This document shows positions 24,861-33,551 of a DNA stretch of 64,000 nt, piece by piece. The notes beneath the pieces were generated by a model. The model saw nothing but the letters and a program-made list of their open reading frames with translations, did not search any database and was not told where the DNA came from. Source of the DNA: Hahellaceae bacterium. Its GTDB lineage: Bacteria > Pseudomonadota > Gammaproteobacteria > Pseudomonadales > Oleiphilaceae. Where the stretch lies: contig JADJWY010000001.1 of assembly GCA_016716085.1 (NCBI GenBank), forward strand, positions 248,001-312,000. The letters run 5' to 3'. Each line of letters opens with the position of its first letter. Within the stretch, counting starts at the first letter, position 1. The position numbers and the translations under genes were made by a program.

Positions 24861-26180
24861 TCACCGCACAAACGCGTTGTAGATCGCCTGCAGTGCTTTT
24901 TCGTAGTCTTTCGAGGCGACACCAATGATCAGGTTGATCTCTGAAGCGCCCTGGTTAATTACGCGCACGTTGACGCCCGCATCGCGCAGGGCTGCGAAGA
25001 CTTTGGCAGCCACGCCAATGGCATGACTCATGCCTTCGCCCACCACGGCAACCAGAGCCAGATCCTTTTCGATCGTGAGGCTATCCGGTTCCAATTGTTT
25101 GCGGATCTCGGCCAGAATCTCCTCATCGCGATCCTGGAGCTGAGCATTTTCGACGATCACGTTGATCGAATCGATGCTCGACGGAAAGTGTTCAACACTG
25201 ACGCCGTAGTGAGCAAAGATCCCAAGTAATTGGTGGGTGAATCCAACCACCTTGTTCATCAGGGTCTTTTCCAGGCAGATCATGGTGAACGCTTTCTTGC
25301 CCGAGACACCGGCAATTTCGGTATTCGCGATGGTCTCGGCGCTCAAGGATGGCACGATGCGGGTACCCGCATCCTGCGGCCGGTTGGTGTTCTTGATGCA
25401 AATCGGAATTCCAGCCTCGCGCACCGGCAAAATCGCCTCATCGTGAAACACCGACGCGCCCATGTAGGACATTTCCCGAACTTCGCGGAACGAGATCTCT
25501 TCGATCGGCTTGGGGTTGCTGACAATTCGCGGATCCGCCATCAGCATACCGGAGGTATCAGTCCAGTTTTCGTACAGCGCTGCTTTCGCAGCACGCGCGG
25601 CAATCGCACCAGAAATATCGGAACCGCCGCGCGAGAAGGTTTTCACTTCGCCATGGATATCCTGACCGTAAAATCCAGCGATCACATAGCGTCTGTCGGT
25701 CGCGGCAAGACGATCACCCAGTACTGCATAACTGCGAGAGTCTACATTGCCATTGGGCAGGATGGTGATGTAGTCAGCCGGATCGACGAAATCGGCCTCC
25801 AGATACTGTGCCATGAGTTTGGCTGAAAAGAATTCGCCACGTGAGGCCGCGAAATCGCGCGAGCAACCTTTTTTCAACGCATCGCCGAATGCCGCAACCT
25901 CCTCGGCAATCGCTGAGGACAAACCGAGGTCCGTTGCTATACCGACAAAACGATCACGGATCAGCGCAAAAGGTTCTGCAAAACAGGTTCCCGTCGCAGC
26001 CATGTCGGCACACAGGTAGAGTAAATCGGTAAGTTTGGCCTCATCGGCGCGGCGTTTGCCCGGCGCGGAAACAACCACCACCTGGCGACGCTGATCTGCC
26101 AGCACAATATCGCGTACCTTGCGAAACTGGTTCGCATCCGCAACACTGGACCCACCAAACTTCGACACAATCCGTTCCAT
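24861..26180 (-). CDS. Aspartate kinase (monofunctional)
   Basis: About 439 residues from ATG 26180 (MERIVSKFGGSSVADANQF), with GGAG upstream. The amino-acid kinase domain shows the catalytic KFGGSSVA, SRGEFFSAKLMAQYL and the glycine-rich TFSRGGSDISGAIAARA. The C-terminal ~140 residues carry two ACT domains (LLGIFAHYGVSVEHFPSSID and LRDAGVNVRVINQGASEINLIIGV), which normally bind lysine or threonine. It phosphorylates aspartate at the start of Lys/Met/Thr biosynthesis. It is shorter at the N terminus than many LysC proteins; the residue-18 methionine is the family start. Confidence 0.95.
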   Translation of the reverse strand: MERIVSKFGGSSVADANQFRKVRDIVLADQRRQVVVVSAPGKRRADEAKLTDLLYLCADMAATGTCFAEPFALIRDRFVGIATDLGLSSAIAEEVAAFGDALKKGCSRDFAASRGEFFSAKLMAQYLEADFVDPADYITILPNGNVDSRSYAVLGDRLAATDRRYVIAGFYGQDIHGEVKTFSRGGSDISGAIAARAAKAALYENWTDTSGMLMADPRIVSNPKPIEEISFREVREMSYMGASVFHDEAILPVREAGIPICIKNTNRPQDAGTRIVPSLSAETIANTEIAGVSGKKAFTMICLEKTLMNKVVGFTHQLLGIFAHYGVSVEHFPSSIDSINVIVENAQLQDRDEEILAEIRKQLEPDSLTIEKDLALVAVVGEGMSHAIGVAAKVFAALRDAGVNVRVINQGASEINLIIGVASKDYEKALQAIYNAFVR

Positions 26181-26294
26181 TTTTAAAACTCCACAGCAGG
26201 GTTCAAGGTTGAGGCCAGAATGGAACCTCATTTTTGTGCGCGATATTTTACGGCAGCAGGCACAACAGGGGCAAATAGTCCCATAAAGGTCACA

Positions 26295-27566
26295 TCAAGC
26301 CACCAAACCGGCGCTATATCCCGACGACCAGGCCCACTGAAAATTGAAGCCTCCGAGGTGTCCGGTGACATCCAGCACCTCGCCAATGAAATACAGGCCC
26401 GGCACCTGTCGGGCCTCCATGGTTTTGGAGCTGATGGCAGTGGTATCCACGCCACCCCGCGTGACTTCTGCCGTGCGGTAACCTTCCGTGCCGGAGGGTT
26501 TGACCACCCAGGCGTTCAAAAGATGGCCAATCGCCCGCAGTTCCTTTTCATTGAACGCCCCCAGGGGGGACTCTGCTTTCTCCTGCCAACTCCGGGACTG
26601 TAACGCCAAGACCAGTCCTTTGGGCAATACCGACTGTAACACGGTACGAAGCAGGCTCTTGCCCTGGGCTTGGCGCGCCTGCAGAACATACTGGATTGCA
26701 TCCAGATCCGGCAACAGGTTTAGGGTCACGGTATCACCCGGCTGCCAGTAGTTTGAAATCTGTAGAATGGCGGGACCACTCATCCCCCGGTGAGTAAAAA
26801 GCAGAGCCTCCCGGAAACGTCGCCCCCGGCATTCAACTTCGACCTCCAGTGACACGCCGGCCAGGGATTCACAAAGCGGTTTGAGGGCATCGGTAAACAT
26901 GAAAGGCACCAGCCCCGCCTGGAGTGGTGTCACATCTAGCCCGAATTGGCGCGCCACCTCATAGCCATAGCCACTGCCGCCCAGCGTAGGGATGGATAAC
27001 GCGCCCGTTGCAATCACCAGCGAGGCCGCTTCAATCCGGTAAGCCTTATCCCCCTGCAGACCCGCAATGCGGAAACCACCGGTATCCGCCATTTTCTCAA
27101 GCGACTGCGTTTCGCAGGCGGTTCGGATTTCAACCCCTGAGGCTTCACACGCGTCCAACAGCATATCGAGAATGTCGCGTGCTGAATCCTGACAAAAGAG
27201 TTGCTGGTGCTTCCGCTCTTCATAGGGAATGCCACGGGATTCAACCCAGGCGATAAAATCCCAGGGGGTGTAGCGTTTCAGCGCCGCTTTAACAAAATGG
27301 GGATTCGCGGAAATGAAGTTGTCAGCCTCCACCTGGCGGTTGGTGAAATTACAGCGCCCTCCTCCTGACATGAGGATTTTTTTACCGGGACGGTTGGCCT
27401 TTTCCAATACCAAAACCTGTCGACCACGCTGAGCGGCTGTGAGTGCACACATCAGACCAGACGCGCCGCCACCCAGGATCAGGACATCGACCGACTGTGA
27501 TTTGACTTGAGTAGAATGGGCTGACACGAACGCGACGGGCCTCCGTTTAAGGTCAGGAAAAGCCAA
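26295..27566 (-). CDS. FAD-dependent oxidoreductase of the HI0933/YhiN family
   Basis: 423 residues. The FAD dinucleotide motif is LILGGGASGLMCALTAAQRG at residues ~29-48, followed by GRCNFTN (SGGGRCNFTN), AVIATGALSIPTLGGSG-type second motif, and the C-terminal DVTGHLGGFNFQWAWSSGY signature. Members are flavoproteins of uncertain reaction. The start is uncertain: the TTG 27566 has no ribosome site, and GTG 27524 (residue 15) is the alternative, with GGAGG 12 bases upstream. Confidence 0.92.
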   Translation of the reverse strand: MAFPDLKRRPVAFVSAHSTQVKSQSVDVLILGGGASGLMCALTAAQRGRQVLVLEKANRPGKKILMSGGGRCNFTNRQVEADNFISANPHFVKAALKRYTPWDFIAWVESRGIPYEERKHQQLFCQDSARDILDMLLDACEASGVEIRTACETQSLEKMADTGGFRIAGLQGDKAYRIEAASLVIATGALSIPTLGGSGYGYEVARQFGLDVTPLQAGLVPFMFTDALKPLCESLAGVSLEVEVECRGRRFREALLFTHRGMSGPAILQISNYWQPGDTVTLNLLPDLDAIQYVLQARQAQGKSLLRTVLQSVLPKGLVLALQSRSWQEKAESPLGAFNEKELRAIGHLLNAWVVKPSGTEGYRTAEVTRGGVDTTAISSKTMEARQVPGLYFIGEVLDVTGHLGGFNFQWAWSSGYSAGLVA

Positions 27567-27719
27567 AGTCCGCCACTATACTGCAAAGCCAGGTAATTTG
27601 CAGCGTCAGATGCTCACTTAATATACATCTGTACAGTTTTGATTGTGACTCAGTTCCAACCCGCCCCCCTGCACTCCATGTTAACTTAACACTGCATATT
27701 TTTAGCTTGGCGACACACA

Positions 27720-28754
27720 ATGGACCGTCTGACGCAACCCTACAACCCAGATGCCCTCAGCAGTGCAGCCAGCACCCATATCCTGCTGGAATATGCGCGT
27801 TCTATTGATATCCCGGAAGCACGCATTTTGCAGGGAACCCGGCTCAGTGCAGCACTCTGCATGTTGCCAGACACCCTGATTCGCAGCTGGCAGGAAGTGC
27901 AGCTGATTGAAAATCTGCTGTCCGTGACGGGTGACGCGTTTCAAACAGGATTCCAGGTTGGCCATCGCTACCGCTTGTCCAGTTATGGCATGTGGGGCCT
28001 GGGGATGTTGACCAGCCCAACGCTGAACGATGCGGTTGCGCTGGGCATCGAGTTTCTGCAGACCGCCAGCCATTTCAACCATGTCTGCAAAGAGTTCCGG
28101 CAGGGCAAGGTCAATATCATTCTTGATGACCGGCATTTACCGGCAGCGATTCAGCCTTTTCTGACCGGGCGGGACCTCAGTTCCATCGCTATCATGCTAT
28201 CAGAGCTGCTGCCCGGGCTTTCTATACCAATGATCGGGCTCCGACTGGCCATGCCCAAGCGACCGTTGCCACCCGGTTTTGAATTGATCTACCCGGTGAA
28301 TATCGAATGGAATGCACCCTGCCATGCCATCCTTGCTGAGGAATGGATCATGGCGGCTCCTCTGCCTAACGCGAATGCGATCACACATACCCTGTGTCGC
28401 AATCAGTGCATCAAGCAACTGGCTTTGCTTCGTCAAATGGAAGGCGTGCGAGGACGGATCAAGCAATTATTGGTCAATCAATTACAGTCATCGCCGTCGA
28501 TGGAGTCGATCGCTGGCCAGCTGAATGTTACCCCCCGAACACTCAGACGCCAACTTGAGAGCGAGGGATGCACCTGGCGAGACATTAAAAACGAAGTCCG
28601 TCTCGAAATGGCCGAGCGCCTGCTGAATAACTCGGCCTTAAGCATCCAGGAAATCGCATCACAATTAGGCTATTCAGATATTTCAGCGTTTTCCCATGCC
28701 TTCAAGCGGCAGAAACAGACTTCGCCCGACCATTTCCGCCGTCAGGTGGGCTGA
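27720..28754 (+). CDS. AraC-family transcriptional regulator (OruR-like)
   Basis: 344 residues. The N-terminal domain is the arabinose-binding-type domain PF12625 (HILLEYARSIDIPEARILQG), and the C-terminal AraC domain shows SMESIAGQLNVTPRTLRRQLES and IQEIASQLGYSDISAFSHAFK. Such regulators control amino-acid or lipid utilisation. The target is not evident. It converges with the patatin gene, 6 bases apart, and is transcribed away from the flavoprotein gene. Confidence 0.92.
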   Translation: MDRLTQPYNPDALSSAASTHILLEYARSIDIPEARILQGTRLSAALCMLPDTLIRSWQEVQLIENLLSVTGDAFQTGFQVGHRYRLSSYGMWGLGMLTSPTLNDAVALGIEFLQTASHFNHVCKEFRQGKVNIILDDRHLPAAIQPFLTGRDLSSIAIMLSELLPGLSIPMIGLRLAMPKRPLPPGFELIYPVNIEWNAPCHAILAEEWIMAAPLPNANAITHTLCRNQCIKQLALLRQMEGVRGRIKQLLVNQLQSSPSMESIAGQLNVTPRTLRRQLESEGCTWRDIKNEVRLEMAERLLNNSALSIQEIASQLGYSDISAFSHAFKRQKQTSPDHFRRQVG

Positions 28755-28760
28755 ACGAAT

Positions 28761-29654
28761 TTACTTGATGTTAATGCGAGCCTGGCGCGGTTTGAACCAG
28801 CGCCGGATAAGCTCAGGCACTTTTAGTGGTAACACATCCAGCAATGCTTTGATCAGGTAGATCAGGTAATTGGTACGCTTATACCAAAGCAGTCGCTGAA
28901 TTTTAGCTTTCATCGGCCAATAGCCTTCCATAAACAAAGCCCACGCGTTATCCGCATTTCCCGCGCGACTGTATTTGCTTAAGTCCAGCGAGACCACAAT
29001 ATCCGCCTTTTTCAGCTGCTCGCGCGTTCGGAGATCTATCCCAATATCAATGGCATTGCTGATGACATCCATCACATCGGCAGGCTCCGGATAGTGTTTG
29101 ATACCATTCAGATCGACCGCCACGATGATGCCCGCCCCCATATCTTCAAGGGCCGAGACGGGGACATTTTCGACAATACCACCATCGACCAACAACCGAC
29201 CGTCAACTTCAACCGGAACAAACAAACCGGGAACGGCCATCGACGCGCAAAGGGCATCCGCCAGGAGACCTTTCTGAAAGGTGACCTGAGCGCCTGTAAC
29301 GATATCGGTCGCACAGATCGCTAAAGGTATTTGGGCCTGTTCGATGCGCACATCCCCCAAATCACGCAGAATCATTGCCCGTAGCGCGTCCGTATTGAAA
29401 AACCCGCGCTTTTTAAGCGTAAAGTTCATGACTTTGGTCACATGGAGATCGGCCCCGATTGCACGTATGTCTTCAAGAGGTTTACCAAACGCATAATACG
29501 CGGCCACCAGCGCACCTATGCTGGTTCCAGACAGAAAACTGATGCGAATGCCTTCTTCCTCAAAGGCTTTCAGTACGCCGACATGTGCCAGCCCTTTGGC
29601 AGCCCCTCCCCCCAGGGCCAAACCGATGCGGGTATTAAGAAGATTCCATCTCAT
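28761..29654 (-). CDS. Patatin-like phospholipase (RssA/NTE type)
   Basis: 297 residues. The patatin features are complete: oxyanion GLALGGGAAKGLAHVG, nucleophile GTSIGALVAAYYAFG (Ser about residue 44), and the dyad Asp in DGGIVENVPVSAL. The C-terminal ~80 residues are basic and hydrophobic (LLWYKRTNYLIYLIKALLDVLPLKV), a likely membrane-associating segment. It should hydrolyse acyl ester bonds in phospholipids or lysophospholipids. The start ATG 29654 is the only one that gives the family N terminus. Confidence 0.9.
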   Translation of the reverse strand: MRWNLLNTRIGLALGGGAAKGLAHVGVLKAFEEEGIRISFLSGTSIGALVAAYYAFGKPLEDIRAIGADLHVTKVMNFTLKKRGFFNTDALRAMILRDLGDVRIEQAQIPLAICATDIVTGAQVTFQKGLLADALCASMAVPGLFVPVEVDGRLLVDGGIVENVPVSALEDMGAGIIVAVDLNGIKHYPEPADVMDVISNAIDIGIDLRTREQLKKADIVVSLDLSKYSRAGNADNAWALFMEGYWPMKAKIQRLLWYKRTNYLIYLIKALLDVLPLKVPELIRRWFKPRQARINIK

Positions 29655-29851
29655 AACTGAACTGATTCCTGCTGAAACGACAGAGCCTCATTGTCAATCA
29701 AAGCCAACCAAAAGTCATGGGCCATTCCAGCTACAGACGAGCCCACTCAAGTGAGATTGACTTATTTGACGGAGCCCCCGGCTTGTAAAGCCAATGCCTG
29801 TCGCCATAAAGCGACTATGCTGTCGCCTAATAGACAGAACAAGGAGTCGTC

Positions 29852-30346
29852 ATGAAAATAAAAGCCGTCCACCCTTTCTCGCTCGACGTCGATCAAGTTA
29901 TGGGCATATTTTTCGATCGGGACATCATCTCCCGCCGCAATGACTTGATGGGCTGCCGTCGCGTGGAAATTATTCGCCTCGAACGCGGCGAAGATGAAGC
30001 ACATCTCGAAATCGTGCGGGACATGCAACCCAGCGCCAAGGTGCCGGGAGCCCTGCGCAGTTTTCAGCGTGACTGGAATCGGGTAACGCAGCGGGAGCAT
30101 TGGCGCAGAACAGGCAAAGATGAATGGACCTGCGAATACCGCGTCCACATCGCCGACGTTCCCGCCCGTCTGACCGGCATGATGCAGTTGCAGGCAAAAG
30201 ATAAAGGGTGTGCCAACCATGTCGAACTGGATGTGGACTGCCGGATTCCCTTTTTGGGTCACAAGGTCGCAGGTTTTTTAAGTGAAGACTCGGCGCTGAA
30301 AATTGATCGGGAATATACCGCTATTCTGGACCTGATTCAGGCGTAA
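29852..30346 (+). CDS. DUF2505 family protein (SRPBCC-like)
   Basis: 164 residues. The family features are MKIKAVHPFSLDVDQVMGIFFDRDI at the start and a central GALRSFQRDWNRVTQREHWRR, with a C-terminal LDVDCRIPFLGHKVAGFL. The fold is probably a START-like cavity that binds a hydrophobic ligand. Function is unknown. The start has AAGGAG five bases upstream. It precedes the amidohydrolase lipoprotein gene by 118 bases on the same strand, possibly as one unit. Confidence 0.85.
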   Translation: MKIKAVHPFSLDVDQVMGIFFDRDIISRRNDLMGCRRVEIIRLERGEDEAHLEIVRDMQPSAKVPGALRSFQRDWNRVTQREHWRRTGKDEWTCEYRVHIADVPARLTGMMQLQAKDKGCANHVELDVDCRIPFLGHKVAGFLSEDSALKIDREYTAILDLIQA

Positions 30347-30464
30347 AAATTCCGGCAGGACTTTTCAGCATGGCCGCCATCAAAGAGAACCGAGATGGCA
30401 AAGGGGATTGCCTCAACACCTCAAAGTAGTCATTATGCGACACTCATACAAGGACGGTTATCCC

Positions 30465-31889
30465 ATGTCGCATCTACACAGAGGTCTTCGTTATTTTATC
30501 CAAGCGCTGATACCCGGGGCATTTATACCCCTGTCAGGCTGCATCCATTTTTCTGATCTGGAACCGCTGACGGAATCAGCACCGAGCGGGTCGCTGTTAA
30601 TTACCCATGCTCGCGTATTTGACGGATCAGAGAGTCAACCCATTCTGCCTGATCAGGATATTTATATCGTCAATGGCGTGATTGAAAAAATGGGGCCGCA
30701 CCCACTCAAGGTCTCTGCAGAACGCAGCGTGGATGCCACGGGCAAACTCGCCATGCCTGGGATGATCGATTTCCATGTGCATGTCGGAGGCACCGAAGCC
30801 CCTCCGTGGCGGCCTACGTTTTATCCACCCGAACGAACATTGTCGGCGTTTCTGGCGTTCGGCGTGACCTCTGTCGTCGACCTGGGGGGCATTCCGCAGC
30901 AATTGGCAAAACTTCAACAGCAACTCGACACCGGCGAAATTTCCGGCCCCCGCCTGGTTTATGCAGGGAAACATGTCTCGGTCTCACAGAGTCACCCCGG
31001 CCCCCTATTCGATGAAAGTGTGGCCTGGCCACTGTCCAAGGTCCTGAAGAAACTCATGATTGATGAGGTCGATACGAACACGGATTTTCCCGCACTCATT
31101 GAGGAGCACGCGGAGGCCGGTGGCTCCGTGCTTAAACTCATGGTCGACCAGGTTCCCATAGGCTCCCCCTCCATGTCGCCTGAAGTCGCTCAGCGAGTCG
31201 TCACCGCAGCCCATGCGCTCAATATGCCGGTTGCCGCCCACATCGGCAGTGACGACGATATGAATACTGCACTCAGCGCAGGCGTGGATATGATTGCACA
31301 CCCGGTAAACCGCACCGAGCTTAAACCGATGACGCGCATTCGCCTCAAAGAGAGTGGCACGCCGGTTATCAGCACACTGAGGGTTTTCCAGAACATTGGC
31401 CTGGGGAGCGAGGGCATCAATCCTGTCACCACTGCAGATGCCGCGATTATGGACCCAGAAATCGTGAGCGCATTCGAAACCCGGGGAGAAATCTCTCCCA
31501 CAATGGTCGACTATGCCAAAACCATCGCTAAAAACAGCGATAACCTTTTTGACGGTTGCCGACAGATGCAGGAAGCGGCCATACCCATGCTGGTGGGTAC
31601 GGATACACCTTTATTTGGCGCGCCAGCCGGAAGTACCATGGCCGTCGAACTCAGCCTGCTGGTTGAGAAATGCGGTTTTTCGCCTCGTCGTGCGCTGCAT
31701 ATGGCGACCGGCGCAGCGGGCACCATTCTGGGCCCCTGGTTGAACCAGCCAGGACTGGGCAAACTCAAAGAAACCGCTCCCGCCGATATACTGCTCATCG
31801 ATGGGGACCCCCTTGAGAACATTCATGCCATCGAAAATGTCAGCGCGGTGATTTCCCGTGGACAGTTCATTAAGCGGAAGCCGCATTGA
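30465..31889 (+). CDS. Amidohydrolase-family lipoprotein
   Basis: 474 residues from ATG 30465, chosen for AAGGACGG upstream and because a lipobox follows (IPLSGC, Cys26). The metal-dependent hydrolase fold is shown by GMIDFHVHVG at about residue 88-97, KLMVDQ (the carboxylated-lysine strand), AAHIGSDDD and the terminal MLVGTDTPLFG. All four ligand types of the family appear present, so activity is likely; substrate unknown, with imidazolonepropionase/enamidase relatives most similar in layout. Two longer in-frame starts (30408, 30435) have no ribosome site. Its stop overlaps the next start by one base. Confidence 0.85.
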   Translation: MSHLHRGLRYFIQALIPGAFIPLSGCIHFSDLEPLTESAPSGSLLITHARVFDGSESQPILPDQDIYIVNGVIEKMGPHPLKVSAERSVDATGKLAMPGMIDFHVHVGGTEAPPWRPTFYPPERTLSAFLAFGVTSVVDLGGIPQQLAKLQQQLDTGEISGPRLVYAGKHVSVSQSHPGPLFDESVAWPLSKVLKKLMIDEVDTNTDFPALIEEHAEAGGSVLKLMVDQVPIGSPSMSPEVAQRVVTAAHALNMPVAAHIGSDDDMNTALSAGVDMIAHPVNRTELKPMTRIRLKESGTPVISTLRVFQNIGLGSEGINPVTTADAAIMDPEIVSAFETRGEISPTMVDYAKTIAKNSDNLFDGCRQMQEAAIPMLVGTDTPLFGAPAGSTMAVELSLLVEKCGFSPRRALHMATGAAGTILGPWLNQPGLGKLKETAPADILLIDGDPLENIHAIENVSAVISRGQFIKRKPH

Positions 31890-32236
31890 TGCGGGTATTG
31901 CTTGTGAACCTTCGGGGCGTACCGGACGACGAAGCAGATGAAATCCGGGCCCTGTTGACCGAGCAAAGTGTTCGCTTTTACGAGACTTCAGCGGGGCGCT
32001 GGGGGCTTTCACAACCCGGCATCTGGCTTCCAGATACCAGCCAACTTGCCGATGCACGGGCAATGCTCGATACCTACCAGGCGCAGCGCCTGGCGTCTGC
32101 CCGGGCAGGGCAACGCCCCATCTCCTTTGTCTCCCGTCTGCGCCAGGCCCCTGTCCGGGTAATGTTGCTTCTGCTCGCCGCAGGTGCCCTACTCTCTTTA
32201 TTTGTCGCCCCCTTTCTCTACTTCGGTACCACCTAA
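31889..32236 (+). CDS. Small DUF6164-like membrane protein
   Basis: 115 residues from ATG 31889, overlapping the previous stop as TGATG. The N-terminal ~45 residues resemble a putative signal-transducing domain (MRVLLVNLRGVPDDEADEIRALL, then VRFYETSAGRWGLSQPGIWL), followed by a linker and a C-terminal membrane helix (VRVMLLLLAAGALLSLFVAPFLYF). The name DUF6164 is from memory. It is translationally coupled to the amidohydrolase lipoprotein, but no function is known. Confidence 0.75.
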   Translation: MRVLLVNLRGVPDDEADEIRALLTEQSVRFYETSAGRWGLSQPGIWLPDTSQLADARAMLDTYQAQRLASARAGQRPISFVSRLRQAPVRVMLLLLAAGALLSLFVAPFLYFGTT

Positions 32237-32241
32237 TTTAT

Positions 32242-32309
32242 TTTGCGCGCTAAATATTTGACACGAACCCCCCTCCTCACTAGAATGCTTCACATACTTA
32301 GCGCGCTAA
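32242..32309 (+). promoter_or_regulatory. ohr promoter with two GCGCGCTAA operator boxes
   Basis: -35 TTGACA (32258-32263) and -10 TAGAAT (32281-32286) are separated by an ideal 17-base spacer. Perfect TTAGCGCGCTAA lies at 32298-32309, just after the -10, and a related TTTGCGCGCTAAA at 32242-32254 lies just before the -35. A MarR/OhrR-type repressor flanking the promoter is the natural reading. Confidence 0.75.
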
Positions 32310-32340
32310 TCAATATCAGGTAATCAATGAGGAGTGGACT

Positions 32341-32760
32341 GTGAAAAACTTATACGAGACACGCGCAACGGCATCGGGTGGACGGAATGGTCAGGTTGCG
32401 ACCGATGATGGCCTGCTCAGTGTTAAGCTCGCCTACCCGAAAGCATTGGGTGGCAAGGGAGACCAGACTAACCCTGAACAGTTATTTGCTGCAGGCTATG
32501 CAGCCTGTTTTTCCAACGCGATATTACATGTCGCCAAGGCGTTCAGCGTGACACTGACCCAGGCACCTGTTAGCGCAACGATTGGGCTGGCCGCCAACGC
32601 AAGTGGCGGCTTTCAGCTCTCAGCCTCGCTGAAAGTCGCGTTAGCTGACATCGAGCTGGCGACCGCCCAAAAGTTAGTCGAAGCCGCCCACCAGGTCTGC
32701 CCTTACTCGAATGCTATCCGCAACAACGTTGCGGTCAAACTTGAGGTCATTCAGGCCTGA
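32341..32760 (+). CDS. ohr: Organic hydroperoxide resistance protein Ohr
   Basis: 139 residues starting at GTG 32341, with GAGGAG at good spacing. The Ohr/OsmC signatures are YETRATASGGRNGQV, the first catalytic cysteine in AAGYAACFSNAILHVAK (about residue 60) and the second in VCPYSNAIRNNV (about residue 124). This thiol peroxidase reduces organic and fatty-acid hydroperoxides. It is preceded by a strong promoter with flanking palindromes, consistent with OhrR-type control, but no ohrR gene is within the window. Its end overlaps the convergent YebC-family gene by ten bases. Confidence 0.95.
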   Translation: MKNLYETRATASGGRNGQVATDDGLLSVKLAYPKALGGKGDQTNPEQLFAAGYAACFSNAILHVAKAFSVTLTQAPVSATIGLAANASGGFQLSASLKVALADIELATAQKLVEAAHQVCPYSNAIRNNVAVKLEVIQA

Positions 32761-33473
32761 ACCTCGGCATTGTGATACACATTCTGAACGTCATCAAGAT
32801 CGTCCAGCATGCCGAGCAGTTTCTCGAATAAGGGAATATCCTCGCCAGTAACCGGCGAGGACGTTTGCGGCAGAAACTGAATTTCATCGACTTCAAACTC
32901 AATGGCACTGAACGCGTCGAGCAAGGCCTGACGTGCCTTGGCATGCTCTGTATGCGGGGTAAAAACGGTAATTTTCCCATCTTCCGCCTCAAGGTCAGTC
33001 ACATCCACTTCAGCATTCATCAGTGCTTCGAGCACAGCGTCTTCATCGCTTCCGGCAAACCGGAAGATGGCGCAATGATCAAACAGGTGGCTGACACTGC
33101 CCGGCGTCCCCAGTTTGGCTTTGCTTTTGGTAAAGGCATGGCGAACATCGCCAATCGTACGGTTGACATTGTCCGTGAGGCAGTCAACGATAACCATGCA
33201 TCCACCGGGACCAAAGCCTTCGTAGCGCGCAGGAAAGAAATCTTCACCACCGGCCCCACTTGCTTTTTCAATTGCTTTTTCGATCACGTGTGTCGGCACC
33301 TGGTCCCGTCGGGCACGCTCTATCAAGCCTCTGAGTGAAAGGTTCGCAGTCGGATCCCCTCCCCCCGATTTGGCACTTACGTAGATCTCTCTTGCATACT
33401 TGCTGTAGACCTTGGTTTTCTGATCAGCCGTTTTGGCCATGGATTCTTTGCGGTTCTGGTAGGCTCGTCCCAT
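32751..33473 (-). CDS. YebC/PmpR family protein (YeeN-like paralogue)
   Basis: 240 residues beginning MGRAYQNRKESMAKTADQKT, with the family block GYEGFGPGGCMVIVDCLTDNVNRT and the C-terminal EDIPLFEKLLGMLDDLDDVQNVYHNAE. The N terminus and the overall pattern resemble YeeN rather than YebC itself. Members associate with translation and rescue stalled ribosomes, or act as regulators. It converges with ohr with a 10-base overlap, so both must use staggered transcription ends. Confidence 0.92.
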   Translation of the reverse strand: MGRAYQNRKESMAKTADQKTKVYSKYAREIYVSAKSGGGDPTANLSLRGLIERARRDQVPTHVIEKAIEKASGAGGEDFFPARYEGFGPGGCMVIVDCLTDNVNRTIGDVRHAFTKSKAKLGTPGSVSHLFDHCAIFRFAGSDEDAVLEALMNAEVDVTDLEAEDGKITVFTPHTEHAKARQALLDAFSAIEFEVDEIQFLPQTSSPVTGEDIPLFEKLLGMLDDLDDVQNVYHNAEVQA

Positions 33474-33551
33474 TGCGGTGTACTATTTTCATCTGTCGGT
33501 TAAGGTTAGCCGCTAATATAATCGATCCCCTTTTTTGCTGCGAGTTTTGCC

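Noticed and set aside
24707..24925. Open frame spanning the mqsRA promoter and the end of the aspartate kinase gene
   Set aside because: It overlaps the operator and is a shadow of the aspartate kinase end.
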